64,000 nucleotides of DNA from Streptomyces glomeratus. GTDB taxonomy: Bacteria > Actinomycetota > Actinomycetes > Streptomycetales > Streptomycetaceae. The translations under genes were made by a program, and so were the position numbers. A model generated the notes under the pieces. The model did no database searches and was not told where the DNA came from. It saw only the letters and a list, made by a program, of their open reading frames with translations. The stretch is from assembly GCF_021462825.1 (NCBI RefSeq), contig NZ_JAKEEB010000002.1, forward strand, positions 1-64,000, in the 5' to 3' direction. This document shows positions 25,161 to 36,894 of this stretch, in pieces. Numbering within the stretch: position 1 is the stretch's first letter; every line of letters starts with the position of its first letter.

Positions 25161-25933
25161 CCGCCGGGCCCCTGTCCGGAGACGGGCCGCCAGGCCCGTG
25201 GCCGGAGACGAGCCGCCAGACCCCTGTCCCGAGGCTGACCGCCGGGCCCGTGGCCGGAAGCTGACCGCTGGGTCCCTGTCCCGAGGCTGACCGCCGGGCC
25301 CGTGGCCGGAGACGAGCCCCCGGACCCCTGGCCGGAAGCTGACCGCCGGGTCCCTGTCCCGAGGCTGACCGCCGGGCCCGTGGCCGGAGACGAGCCGCCA
25401 GACCCCTGGCCGGAAGCTGACCGCCGGGTCCCTGCCCGGAGGCTGACCGCCGGGCCCGTGGCCGGAGACGAGCCCCCGGACCCCTGGCCGGAAGCTGACC
25501 GCCGGGCCCGTGGCCGGAGACGAGCCGCCAGACCCCTGTCCGGAGCCTGACCGCCGGGCCCCTGTCCGGAGACGGGCCGCCAGGCCCCTTCGGAGACGGG
25601 CCGCCGGGTCCCTGTCCGGAGGCTGACCGCCGGGCCCGTGGCCGGAGACGAGCCGCCAGACCCCTGGCCGGAAGCTGACCGCCGGGTCCCTGTCCCGAGG
25701 CTGACCGCCGGGCCCGTGGCCGGAGACGAGCCCCCGGGCCCCAGTCCGGAGACGAGCCGCCAGACCCCAGTCCGGAGACGGGCCGCCAGACCCCTGGCCG
25801 GAGGCTGACCGCCGGGTCCCTGTCCGGAGACGGGCCGCCAGACCCCAGTCCGGAGACGAGCCCCCGGACCCCAGTCCGGAGACGGGCCGCCGGACCCCAG
25901 TCCGGAGACGGGCCGCCGGACTGCTGTTCGGCG
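25156..25933. repeat. Minisatellite, 30 tandem 26-bp units, starting in the cseC stop codon
   Basis: Thirty consecutive units run from 25156 to 25933. All are 26 bp except unit 17 (25572-25595, 24 bp). Two main unit classes alternate: one begins GCTGACCGCCGGGCCCGTGG, the other ACGAGCCGCCAGACCCC; an ACGGGCCGCC variant dominates near the right end. Higher-order blocks of two to three units recur, which indicates duplication by unequal exchange or slippage. Open frames through the array in several frames follow from its composition (26 is not a multiple of 3) and are not genes. Confidence 0.95.
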
Positions 25934-25981
25934 GCCCGCCCACCCGGCCGCCTCCCCGGCAGCCACGGCCTCCGGGAGCTG

Positions 25982-26425
25982 CTAGGCCCAGTCCTTGTCG
26001 AGGTCCAGATCGCCCTCACGCCGCTGGGTGAAGGAGAACCAGTTGCCGGAGTCGTCACGGAAGAGCGCCTCGGTGCCGTACGGGCGCTCCTTCGGCTCCT
26101 GGAGGAACTCCACGCCGCGGTCCTTGAGCTTCTTGTAGTCCCCGTGGATGTCGTCGGTGACCAGCACCCCGGCGCCGAGGGCACCCTTGGCGACGAGCTT
26201 CTTCACCATCTCGGCGGACTCGGGGTCCATCGCGGGCGGGCCCGGCACCATGAGCGTCAGCTCCACGTCGGGCTGGTCCGGGGCACCGACGGTCAGCCAG
26301 CGCATACCGCCGTCGCCCATGGTCATGTCCGTACGGACCTCGAGGCCGAGCTTCTGCGTGTAGAACTCCTTGGCCCGGTCCTGGTCGAGGACCCAGACGG
26401 TCGTGATGGCGAGCCCCTTGATCAT
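25982..26425 (-). CDS. Glyoxalase/bleomycin resistance (VOC) family protein
   Basis: The 147-residue protein has two beta-alpha-beta-beta-beta modules: TVWVLDQDRAKEFYTQKLGLEVRTDM at the N-terminus and VLVTDDIHGDYKKLKDRGVEFLQEPKERPYGTEALFRDDSGNWFSFTQ at the C-terminus, ending with the acidic DLDLDKDWA. VOC proteins are small metal-dependent enzymes or binding proteins; the substrate is unknown. The ATG at 26425 follows AGGAGAACGCC. It lies just downstream of an AraC-type gene on the same strand, which may regulate or accompany it. Confidence 0.9.
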   Translation of the reverse strand: MIKGLAITTVWVLDQDRAKEFYTQKLGLEVRTDMTMGDGGMRWLTVGAPDQPDVELTLMVPGPPAMDPESAEMVKKLVAKGALGAGVLVTDDIHGDYKKLKDRGVEFLQEPKERPYGTEALFRDDSGNWFSFTQRREGDLDLDKDWA

Positions 26426-26480
26426 GGCGTTCTCCTGGGTGCGAGGTGCTGTTGCGTTGCCACCGTAGGCAGCACGGCCG

Positions 26481-26912
26481 TCAGCCCGCTTCTTCGGAAT
26501 TGCGCTTCTGATCGTCCGCGCGCGGACGGAATCCGCCGGCCCAGAGCATCGCGTAGCACCCGGGTATGAGCGCGGCGCCGCGGCCCACGTGCTTGGTCCG
26601 GTACTCACTGGGGGTGAGGCCGGTCCAGGTCTTGAACCGGGCGGAGAACGTGCCGACGCTGCTGAACCCCACCAGGTGGCAGATCTCGGTCACGGTCAGG
26701 TTGGCGGTGCGCAGCATCTCCTCGGCCCGCTCGATCCGCCGGTGCGTCAGATACTGCCGGGGCGTCTCTCCGTAGGCGGCCTTGAAGGCCCTGATGAAGT
26801 GGTACCGCGAGTACCCGGCATGCGCGGCCACGGCGTCGAGGTCCAGCCCTGGGTCGGCCCAGTCCCGGTCCATCGCGTCCTTGGCAAGCCTGAGCTGCCG
26901 CATCTTGTCCAC
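26481..26912 (-). CDS. AraC-family transcriptional regulator (DNA-binding domain only)
   Basis: The 143-residue protein consists mainly of the two AraC helix-turn-helix motifs: DLDAVAAHAGYSRYHFIRAFKAAYGETPRQYL and ANLTVTEICHLVGFSSVGTFSARFKTWTGLTPSEYR. It lacks the usual N-terminal ligand domain, and a short tail (IPGCYAMLWAGGFRPRADDQ) follows. The start is the GTG at 26912 (MDKMRQL); a weak CAGCAT lies 6 nt upstream. The gene precedes the VOC gene by 55 bp on the same strand, so a functional link is plausible. Confidence 0.88.
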   Translation of the reverse strand: MDKMRQLRLAKDAMDRDWADPGLDLDAVAAHAGYSRYHFIRAFKAAYGETPRQYLTHRRIERAEEMLRTANLTVTEICHLVGFSSVGTFSARFKTWTGLTPSEYRTKHVGRGAALIPGCYAMLWAGGFRPRADDQKRNSEEAG

Positions 26913-26962
26913 GGTTCGATGCTGCCACGGGGCACTGACATGGCGCCGCGGCGCGGAACGGC

Positions 26963-26996
26963 GAAGGCCCCCGGGACCGCAGCTCCGGGGGCCTTC
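26963..26996. terminator. Terminator downstream of the MFS exporter gene
   Basis: A perfect 12-bp stem (GAAGGCCCCCGG and its complement) lies 22 bp beyond the MFS stop codon on the minus strand. It separates the exporter from the AraC gene. Confidence 0.75.
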
Positions 26997-27017
26997 GGGG
27001 GGCCGGGGGCAGGTGCG

Positions 27018-28710
<1,693 letters not shown>

Positions 28711-28767
28711 TTTGGTGGGCCTGCCGGTCGGGCGGTAAGCAGGTATCGGAAGTCCGAGGAGTACGAG

Positions 28768-29367
28768 ATGGGCGGCACCACCATGGACGGCACCAAACGG
28801 CAGCGACGGGGGGACACCCGCCAGCGCATCCAGGACGTGGCGCTCGAACTCTTCGCCGAGCAGGGTTACGAGAAGACCTCACTGCGCGAGATCGCCGAGC
28901 GCCTGGACGTCACCAAGGCGGCCCTCTACTACCACTTCAAGACCAAGGAAGAAATCCTGGTCAGCATCTTCGAGGACCTCTCCCGCCCGATGGACGAGCT
29001 GATCGAGTGGGGCAAGGCCCAGCCCCACACCCTCGAGACCAAGCGGGAGGTGCTGCGCCGCTACAGCGAGGCGCTGGTCGGCGCGGCCCCGCTCTTCCGC
29101 TTCATGCAGGAGAACCAGGCCACCGTCCGAGAGCTGAGCATCGGCAACGAGTTCAAGGACCGGATGCTCCAGATGCGTGACATCCTCCGGGACCCGGACG
29201 CCTCGCTGACCGATCAGGTTCGCTGCACCAGCGCGCTGTTCACGATGCACGCCGGGATGTTCGTGCTCCAGGACGTCGACGGCGACCCGGAGGAGAAGCG
29301 CAAGGCGGTCCTGGAGGTCGCCATCGACCTGGTGACCCAGGCGCACGCGGAACCCCGGGGGTCGTAG
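28768..29367 (+). CDS. TetR-family repressor of the divergent MFS exporter
   Basis: The 199-residue regulator has the standard helix-turn-helix ([54 protein letters not shown]) and a C-terminal ligand domain. ATG 28768 (MGGTTMDG) follows GAGGAG with 6-nt spacing; the longer upstream frame would run through the operator. The divergent position and paired operators make it the likely repressor of the DHA2 exporter. The inducer is unknown. Confidence 0.92.
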   Translation: MGGTTMDGTKRQRRGDTRQRIQDVALELFAEQGYEKTSLREIAERLDVTKAALYYHFKTKEEILVSIFEDLSRPMDELIEWGKAQPHTLETKREVLRRYSEALVGAAPLFRFMQENQATVRELSIGNEFKDRMLQMRDILRDPDASLTDQVRCTSALFTMHAGMFVLQDVDGDPEEKRKAVLEVAIDLVTQAHAEPRGS

Positions 29368-29390
29368 GACCGCCGGGACCCCCACCCGTC

Positions 29391-29948
29391 TCAGACGGTC
29401 ACACCCCTGGCGCGCAGGAAGGCGAGGGGGTTCGTCGCGGACCCGTAGTGCGGGGTCTTGCGGATCTCGAAGTGCAGGTGCGGCCCGTTGGAGTTGCCGG
29501 TGCTGCCGGAGAGCCCGATGCGCTGTCCGGTCGTCACGGACTGACCGGCCCGCACGTCGATCCGGGAGAGATGGGCGTACTGGGAGTAGGTGCCGCCGGG
29601 GTGCTTGACGACGACGGCATTGCCGTAGGCGGACCCGTCGCCCGCGCCGTTGCCGCCGGCCTTGACGACGGTGCCGCCATGCACGGCGACGACCCGGGTG
29701 CCGCTCGGCACGGCGAAGTCCTGGCCGGTGTGGCCGGCCCGCCACATCCCGCCGGCCTGACGGAAGCCCGCGGTGAGCCCGTACTGCTTGACCGGACCGA
29801 CCCAGGTGGCGCCGTTCGCCGCCGCGCCCTCGGCCGCGGTCGCGGCCCCGGCCCCCAGCACGGCCGGGATCCCCGCACCGGCGGCCAGCACGGCGGCCCG
29901 GGCGCGGAGCCGTGACATACGGGACGGAGAGGCGGGGCGCTGGGGCAT
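29391..29948 (-). CDS. Secreted M23 family metallopeptidase
   Basis: The 185-residue protein has a signal peptide with a basic start (MSRLRARAAVLAAGAGIPAVLGAGAATAAEG). A LytM/M23 domain follows, with zinc ligands in GHTGQDFAVP (HxxxD) and GPHLHFEIRKTP (HxH). It should cleave peptidoglycan cross-bridges outside the cell. The ATG at 29948 follows GTGAGG. It has no SH3, LysM or other wall-binding domain, so it is a minimal enzyme. Its stop lies 24 bp from the convergent tetR stop. Confidence 0.93.
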   Translation of the reverse strand: MPQRPASPSRMSRLRARAAVLAAGAGIPAVLGAGAATAAEGAAANGATWVGPVKQYGLTAGFRQAGGMWRAGHTGQDFAVPSGTRVVAVHGGTVVKAGGNGAGDGSAYGNAVVVKHPGGTYSQYAHLSRIDVRAGQSVTTGQRIGLSGSTGNSNGPHLHFEIRKTPHYGSATNPLAFLRARGVTV

Positions 29949-30271
29949 GGGGACCTCACGAAGTGGGGGGCTTGACCATCCCTTGGTACAAGCACGCCCC
30001 GGCGCCCCCAAAACCCGCGCACTACGATGAGCACTCGTACAAACCGGGCGAGAATTCCATTCCCTTGACAGAAGGGGCATCCATTGGGAAGCCGGGTAAA
30101 AGCGCCTTGAATGACGCCATTCGAGCGTCGGATCCCGGCCGGGACGCAAACCCGAATGTCCCTTTTGTCGATAACGCTCTGCTGCTAGAGGGCCTAGTAC
30201 CGTCCGCCTCGCCTGTGCGCCATGTCACCGCTCTTTCCGGTTCCGAATGAGCCGAGCGTGCGGGAAAGAAA
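29949..30271. other. AT-richer intergenic region upstream of the M23 gene
   Basis: This 323-bp gap contains markedly lower-GC sequence than its surroundings, especially 30040-30200. It must hold the M23 promoter on the minus strand, but no hexamer pair stood out. An ORF crosses it on the plus strand but has no ribosome site or recognisable content. I looked for the c-di-AMP (ydaO-type) riboswitch often found before wall hydrolases and saw none of its conserved GGGGAACCC-like words. Confidence 0.5.
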
Positions 30272-30310
30272 AGGGGCTGCCCCGGGACCTGATGTCCCGG
30301 GGCAGCCCCT
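30272..30310 (-). terminator. Intrinsic terminator of clpC
   Basis: A perfect 17-bp stem (AGGGGCTGCCCCGGGAC and its complement) with a 5-nt loop is followed on the minus strand by TTTTCTTTCCC. It lies 19 bp after the clpC stop and is one of the strongest terminators in the window. Confidence 0.95.
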
Positions 30311-30328
30311 GTGCGCGCCCGCTGGGGG

Positions 30329-32851
<2,523 letters not shown>

Positions 32852-32912
32852 CGTTAATCGCTCCTCAGAGCGGTCAGGCAGTAAGGGGACGCTCCCCTCC
32901 CTGTCCTTCCGC

Positions 32913-32941
32913 AGCTTAGTCCCGCAAGCGGGGACCGCTCA
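32913..32941 (-). promoter_or_regulatory. Candidate clpC promoter with palindrome in the spacer
   Basis: On the minus strand TGAGCG (32936-32941) and TAAGCT (32913-32918) are 17 bp apart, and the spacer is the dyad GTCCCCGCTTGCGGGAC. The leader would be about 55 nt. ClgR is the known regulator of clpC, but the half-site spacing here differs from the consensus I remember, so the binding protein is undecided. Confidence 0.5.
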
Positions 32942-33281
32942 TTCCAACTGCCGACACCGTCCTTGGCCTCCTGACCCCGAACGCCGACATCTGCTCCAAC
33001 CCGATGGTGCGAGACGATGTTCCCGCAGGCCAGGCAGATACCCCACTCGCCAGTACGCCCATGGCGAACGTGAGGCGGCCCGTCCTGCGTGTCGCCCCCT
33101 CCCACTAGGGATGTCTTACCCGTACGCACGGACACTCCATGCCGCGCGCACCGGTTCCCTCCGCTATGGGCGAACATCCTTGCGTCGCCGGACACCCCCG
33201 GGCGCCCTCGCCTCCGGCACTCGGCGCAGTCGGTTCACCACCCAGCGTAACTCCCGGCCTGCCCGGACTGTTGCTCCGGGC

Positions 33282-33908
33282 ATGGTCCCCACAGTGCCCC
33301 TGGTTTCCACGGTGCCTCTCCCCCGCCGACCGCGCGACCCGGACGACACGGCGCGCCGCTGGTACGAGGACGAGCTGGGCTGGGCCACCACCCCCGGGGA
33401 GCCGTTTCGGCTGGTCACGGGCCTGCGCTTCGACGTGCTCGAGGTCCCTGCGGAGGCCGGGTACGCGGCGCTGCGGCATCTGGGCCCCGCGTCCCCCGTC
33501 GCGATGCACGGGGGCCGGATGCGGCTGCTGGTGGCGGCGGGCGGTGCGGACGAGCTGCCGGGGCTGCTCGACTGGCTGGAGTGGGGTGCCGTGGCCCTGG
33601 ACCTCAGGGCCATCGGAGCGGGCGGGCACATCGAGGCACCGCCGCCCCCGGACCGGACCGGTTCATCGCGCCGGATCGGGTCAGCGGACCGGATCGCGTC
33701 ACCGGACCCGACCGGTTCACAGGGGGCCGCCGTATGGCTGCGGCCCCCCGAGCCGGGATGCGAGAGCGAACTGCTGCTGCCGACGCTGTCGGCCGTGGGA
33801 GGCGTCGGAGGCGCCCCCGATCTGGTGCGGCTGGTCGACACGATGGCGACGGAGTGCCATCGTGTCCGGCTGCGGCGCGCGTGCGCTCAGCCGTTGGCCT
33901 TCTCGTAG
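33282..33908 (+). CDS. SCO3374-family protein
   Basis: The 208-residue protein is conserved between clpC and lsr2 in streptomycetes. Recognisable parts are a WYEDELGWATTPGEPFRLVTGLRFDVLEVPAEAG segment near the N-terminus (given here in two overlapping pieces by eye) and a C-terminal VRLVDTMATECHRVRLRRACAQPLAFS. Such proteins resemble bifunctional primase/polymerase-like N-terminal domains, but that link is tentative. The middle (about 123-145) is a low-complexity Arg/Ser/Asp stretch from degenerate CGGACCGG repeats. The start at 33282 is uncertain. The last 22 bp overlap lsr2 tail-to-tail. Confidence 0.7.
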   Translation: MVPTVPLVSTVPLPRRPRDPDDTARRWYEDELGWATTPGEPFRLVTGLRFDVLEVPAEAGYAALRHLGPASPVAMHGGRMRLLVAAGGADELPGLLDWLEWGAVALDLRAIGAGGHIEAPPPPDRTGSSRRIGSADRIASPDPTGSQGAAVWLRPPEPGCESELLLPTLSAVGGVGGAPDLVRLVDTMATECHRVRLRRACAQPLAFS

Positions 33909-34225
33909 GCCTCGCGGATGGACGCCGGAACACGGCCACGGTCGTTGACCTCGTAACCGTTCTCCTTCGCCCAGGCGCGGATCTGCGCGGTGTCCTGACC
34001 GCCACCGGAAGCGGCCGCGCGGGTCTTGCCACGTCCGCCCGCGGCGCGGCCTCCGGTACGACGACCACCCTTCACGTAGGGCTCGAGAAGGCCACGGAGC
34101 TTGTCCGCGTTGGTGGTCGTGAGATCGATCTCGTACGTCTTGCCGTCCAGTGCGAACGTGACGGTCTCGTCGGCCTCGCCACCGTCGAGGTCGTCGACAA
34201 GAAGGACCTGAACCTTCTGTGCCAC
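33887..34225 (-). CDS. lsr2: Nucleoid-associated protein Lsr2
   Basis: The 112-residue xenogeneic silencer binds AT-rich DNA and represses acquired and secondary-metabolite genes. The N-terminal oligomerisation domain is AQKVQVLLVDDLDGGEADETVTFALDGKTYEIDL. A basic linker follows, and the C-terminal domain has the AT-hook-like RGR (NDRGRVPASIREAY). GTG 34225 is chosen over ATG 34240 because AAAGGAAATGC is then correctly spaced and the length matches other Lsr2 proteins. The promoter carries a palindrome. It overlaps the convergent SCO3374-family gene by 22 bp. Confidence 0.96.
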   Translation of the reverse strand: MAQKVQVLLVDDLDGGEADETVTFALDGKTYEIDLTTTNADKLRGLLEPYVKGGRRTGGRAAGGRGKTRAAASGGGQDTAQIRAWAKENGYEVNDRGRVPASIREAYEKANG

Positions 34226-34294
34226 CGCATTTCCTTTCATCGATAACTTCAGGGCCGAGGATGCGCGGCGTGTGCCGCTTGTTTCGCGTCCCCT

Positions 34295-34323
34295 GTTATA
34301 TGCAGTACTGCAGTACGTCGGAA
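34295..34323 (-). promoter_or_regulatory. lsr2 promoter with overlapping palindromes in the spacer
   Basis: On the minus strand -35 TTCCGA (34318-34323) and -10 TATAAC (34295-34300) are exactly 17 bp apart. The spacer contains two overlapping perfect 12-bp palindromes, TGCAGTACTGCA (34301-34312) and GTACTGCAGTAC (34305-34316). A protein bound there would sit under polymerase. Autoregulation by Lsr2 or an unknown repressor is possible. Confidence 0.65.
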
Positions 34324-34474
34324 AGCAAACCGCTTTTGCTGGAAAAACACAAACCCCCGGGAGAGGGCAACGTGCGGCGGGCGGACCGGAAACATGCGCG
34401 TTTCGGACATAGGGAACCTGGGCAACGCCGTCCGGCCGAAGCGCGGGGCCGAATAGCCCGGGATCCCTTGATGA

Positions 34475-35002
34475 TCACAGATGCAGAAGCATCCGGCTGT
34501 TGCCCAAGGTGTTCGGTTTCACTCGTTCGAGACCGAGGAACTCCGCCACGCCCTCGTCATAGGAACGCAAGAGCTCCGCGTAGACATCGGTGTCGACGGG
34601 CGTCTCCCCGATCTCGACGAAGCCGTGCTTCTCGAAGAAGTCCACTTCGAAGGTCAGGCAGAAAACGCGGCGAACGCCGAGCCAGCGGGCGGTCTGCAGC
34701 AACTTCCCCAGCAACCGGTGCCCGACGCCGAGGCCCTTGGCCTCGGGCTGCACCGCCAGGGTGCGCACTTCCGCCAGGTCTTCCCACATGACGTGCAGGG
34801 CACCACAGCCGATGACCTGGCCGTTGTCATCGCGCTCCGCCACCCAGAACTCCTGGATGTCCTCGTAAAGCGTGACCGTCGCTTTGTCGAGCAGGATGCC
34901 GCGCCGGACGTAGGCGTCGAGGAGGCGGCGCACCGCCGGGACATCGGTCGTCCGGGCCCGCCGGACGGTGACGGCTTTTGCGCTGGGACTCTCTGCTGGC
35001 AT
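34475..35002 (-). CDS. Amino-acid N-acetyltransferase (N-acetylglutamate synthase-like, GNAT)
   Basis: The 175-residue GNAT protein has VRRARTTDVPAVRRLLDAYVRRGILLDKA, the acetyl-CoA loop VQPEAKGLGVGHRLLGKLLQTARWLG, and FEVDFFEKHGFVEIGETPVDTDVYAELLRSYDEGVAEFL. This matches stand-alone actinobacterial N-acetylglutamate synthases that begin arginine synthesis (Rv2747 type), without the amino-acid kinase domain of E. coli ArgA. TAGCGT (minus strand, 35009-35014) 6 nt before ATG 35002 predicts a leaderless mRNA. Confidence 0.88.
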   Translation of the reverse strand: MPAESPSAKAVTVRRARTTDVPAVRRLLDAYVRRGILLDKATVTLYEDIQEFWVAERDDNGQVIGCGALHVMWEDLAEVRTLAVQPEAKGLGVGHRLLGKLLQTARWLGVRRVFCLTFEVDFFEKHGFVEIGETPVDTDVYAELLRSYDEGVAEFLGLERVKPNTLGNSRMLLHL

Positions 35003-35062
35003 GTGCGGACGCTATCGCCAGGGGCCGCCTCCGTCCGAGGCGGGGTTCTTCTCCTCCCGCAT

Positions 35063-35656
35063 CTACGCGGGGTTCTCCCGCGGGGTTCCGCCGGGCTTGT
35101 CGCCGGCGCTCCCGGCCGGGCGATCGGAGGGGGGCACGGATTCGGGGGATTCGGCTTGCGCGGCGGAGGCCGTTTCGTCACCTTCGGCTTCCGAGGGGGG
35201 CGTCGATTCGGCACCTCCGGCTTCCGCGCCGGACGCCGTTTCGGTGTCTGCGGGCTCCGGGGCACTGGCCGGTCCCTGCACGATGCGCATCGCATCCTGC
35301 AGCGCCTGTCGTTGTTCGTCGCTCATCATGCCGAAGAAGGCCACGAGTGCGGCGGCCGGGTTGTCGCTCTGGGACCAGGCGTCGTTCATCAGTGCGGCCG
35401 CATAGGCGGCGCGGGTGGAGACGGCCTCATATCGATAGGCCCGGCCTTCCGCCTCGCGGCGGACCCAGCCCTTCTGATGGAGATTGTCCAAAACGGTCAT
35501 CACCGTGGTGTACGCGATGGACCGTTCCTGTTGAAGGTCTTCCAGGACTTCTCGAACGGTCACCGGGCGGTTCCACTTCCACACCCGCGTCATGACCGTG
35601 TCTTCGAGTTCTCCCAATGGCCGAGGCACGCTCAGCACAATAGTGGGAGATGTCAC
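35063..35656 (-). CDS. BlaI/MecI/CopY-family transcriptional regulator
   Basis: The 197-residue regulator has a winged helix (PLGELEDTVMTRVWKWNRPVTVREVLEDLQ then TTVMTVLDNLHQKGWVRREAEGRAYRYEAV) and a long acidic, Ser/Ala/Pro-rich tail from about residue 130 not found in classical BlaI. The family represses beta-lactamase or respiratory genes and is inactivated by proteolysis; no blaR-type protease gene is adjacent. The frame opens with GTG at 35656; in-frame GTGs at 35638 and 35629 (the latter giving VPRPLGELED) are equally plausible starts. Confidence 0.88.
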   Translation of the reverse strand: MTSPTIVLSVPRPLGELEDTVMTRVWKWNRPVTVREVLEDLQQERSIAYTTVMTVLDNLHQKGWVRREAEGRAYRYEAVSTRAAYAAALMNDAWSQSDNPAAALVAFFGMMSDEQRQALQDAMRIVQGPASAPEPADTETASGAEAGGAESTPPSEAEGDETASAAQAESPESVPPSDRPAGSAGDKPGGTPRENPA

Positions 35657-35820
35657 CTATGGCCTGCCGAACGTGCACACACCTGGCGAAGGGTGGCAAA
35701 AAGGGCGTACGACGCGGAAACCCGACGAGCCGTACGCCGGGTGCCGCGGGGGCCGCCCGGGGAAACCGGTGCGCACCGGGCCGGTACGGGCCGCTACGGG
35801 CGCCGACCGGTCCGGTGCGG

Positions 35821-36000
35821 TCAGCCCTCCACGTCCCGGGGGGCGGGGCGGGGGCCCTTGACCTGAGCGAGCGCCGCGTCGACGGCCGCGTCCTCCTTGG
35901 CCTTGTTGGCGCCGCCCTGGGTCTTCACGATGACCCTGATGAGCCCGATGAAGAAGACGGCCATCACGACCGGCGGCACGAGCGCGGAGACGTATTCCAT
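35821..36000 (-). CDS. Small single-span membrane protein
   Basis: The 59-residue protein has one membrane helix near the N-terminus (SALVPPVVMAVFFIGLIRVIV) and a charged cytoplasmic tail. No function is known. The start is fixed by TACTCT (minus strand, 36007-36012) exactly 6 nt before ATG 36000, with no ribosome binding site, so the transcript is leaderless. Its own promoter and good codon usage argue for a real gene. Confidence 0.75.
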   Translation of the reverse strand: MEYVSALVPPVVMAVFFIGLIRVIVKTQGGANKAKEDAAVDAALAQVKGPRPAPRDVEG

Positions 36001-36142
36001 GCGTCCAGAGTAGCCAGGCCCCGTCCGGTGGATCCCTGACACCCCCGGCCCGTGCCCAGCCCGGAGGAGTCGGGGACCGGCGGCAACGCCGCAGAGGTGC
36101 GTGCCAGGCCATGCGACGCCGAGCCGGTCCGAAAGGCAGGCC

Positions 36143-36796
36143 TTAACCCACGGCGAGCCGCCGCTGCGCGTGCGGGGGCCCGGGCTTGCGCTTGGGCGGG
36201 AAGACCTCGCCGGGAGTCGGGATGGGGCGCTGCGGGCGCGGCGACTGCGGCTCCGGACGCGGGCCCGGCTTCTCGGGCTGCTCACCCGGCTTGTCCCCGG
36301 GTTTGCGGACGGGCTTCTCCGCGGGTTCCTCCGCGCTGCCGCGACCGCCCGGGAGCGCCGTGAGCCGGGCCCGGGAGGCGGGCACCGTGACGGCCCCGGG
36401 GGTGACGCGGGTGCGCAGGCCGCGTTCGGCGAGGGCGCGGCAGCGGTCGAGAAGGGCGGCGGCGGCGGGGGTGCCGCACAGGGCACGCAGGGCGGCGAGA
36501 TCCTCCGGGGCCGGACGGTAGCCGGCCCGCAGGGCGTCCTCCAGGAGGGCGAGATAACCGCTTGCGGCACCGGGCAACGCGGCGCGGTAGCGGGCGAGGT
36601 CGGCCAGCAGGAAGGCCCGCAGACGGGCACTCTCCCGCACCGCCTCGTCGACGGACTCGGCGAGGCGGAGGCAGTCCTTGACGTCCTCGGAAGAAGCGGA
36701 GCGGGGATGGAGGGCGAGGGCGAGGGCCCGGCGGAGCACGCGCAGCTCCTCCGCGCCGAAGGCCAGGCCGCCGCGGGATCCGTATGGCGTGGGCAT
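36143..36796 (-). CDS. Conserved hypothetical alpha-helical protein with Pro-rich tail
   Basis: The 217-residue protein has a helical N-terminal domain of about 130 residues (AEELRVLRRALALALHPRSASSEDVKDCLRLAESVDEAVRESARLR and so on, read in parts). A Pro/Arg/Lys-rich C-terminus follows (KPVRKPGDKPGEQPEKPGPRPEP region). No domain of known function was recognised. TAGCGT on the minus strand (36803-36808) lies exactly 6 nt before ATG 36796, predicting a leaderless mRNA. Confidence 0.75.
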   Translation of the reverse strand: MPTPYGSRGGLAFGAEELRVLRRALALALHPRSASSEDVKDCLRLAESVDEAVRESARLRAFLLADLARYRAALPGAASGYLALLEDALRAGYRPAPEDLAALRALCGTPAAAALLDRCRALAERGLRTRVTPGAVTVPASRARLTALPGGRGSAEEPAEKPVRKPGDKPGEQPEKPGPRPEPQSPRPQRPIPTPGEVFPPKRKPGPPHAQRRLAVG

Positions 36797-36894
36797 GCGG
36801 TGACGCTACCGCTAATCGGACAAAACGGGCCGCTCAGGGGGTCGTGTCGTCTCCGGGTTCCCTCAGGTGGGGGCGGCCTGGGAGCCCCCGGGCC

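Noticed and set aside
25156..25966. Long open frames through the 26-bp array on the minus strand with Arg/Gly/Pro-rich repeats
   Set aside because: They are open in several frames because of composition and period 26, have no ribosome site and no conserved protein content.
29912..30250. Plus-strand ORF of 112 codons across the M23 upstream region
   Set aside because: No ribosome site, no recognisable protein content, and it runs opposite the M23 signal peptide coding region.
29949..30271. ydaO-type c-di-AMP riboswitch before the M23 peptidase gene
   Set aside because: Considered because disA is in the window and such switches precede wall hydrolases, but the conserved motif words are absent.
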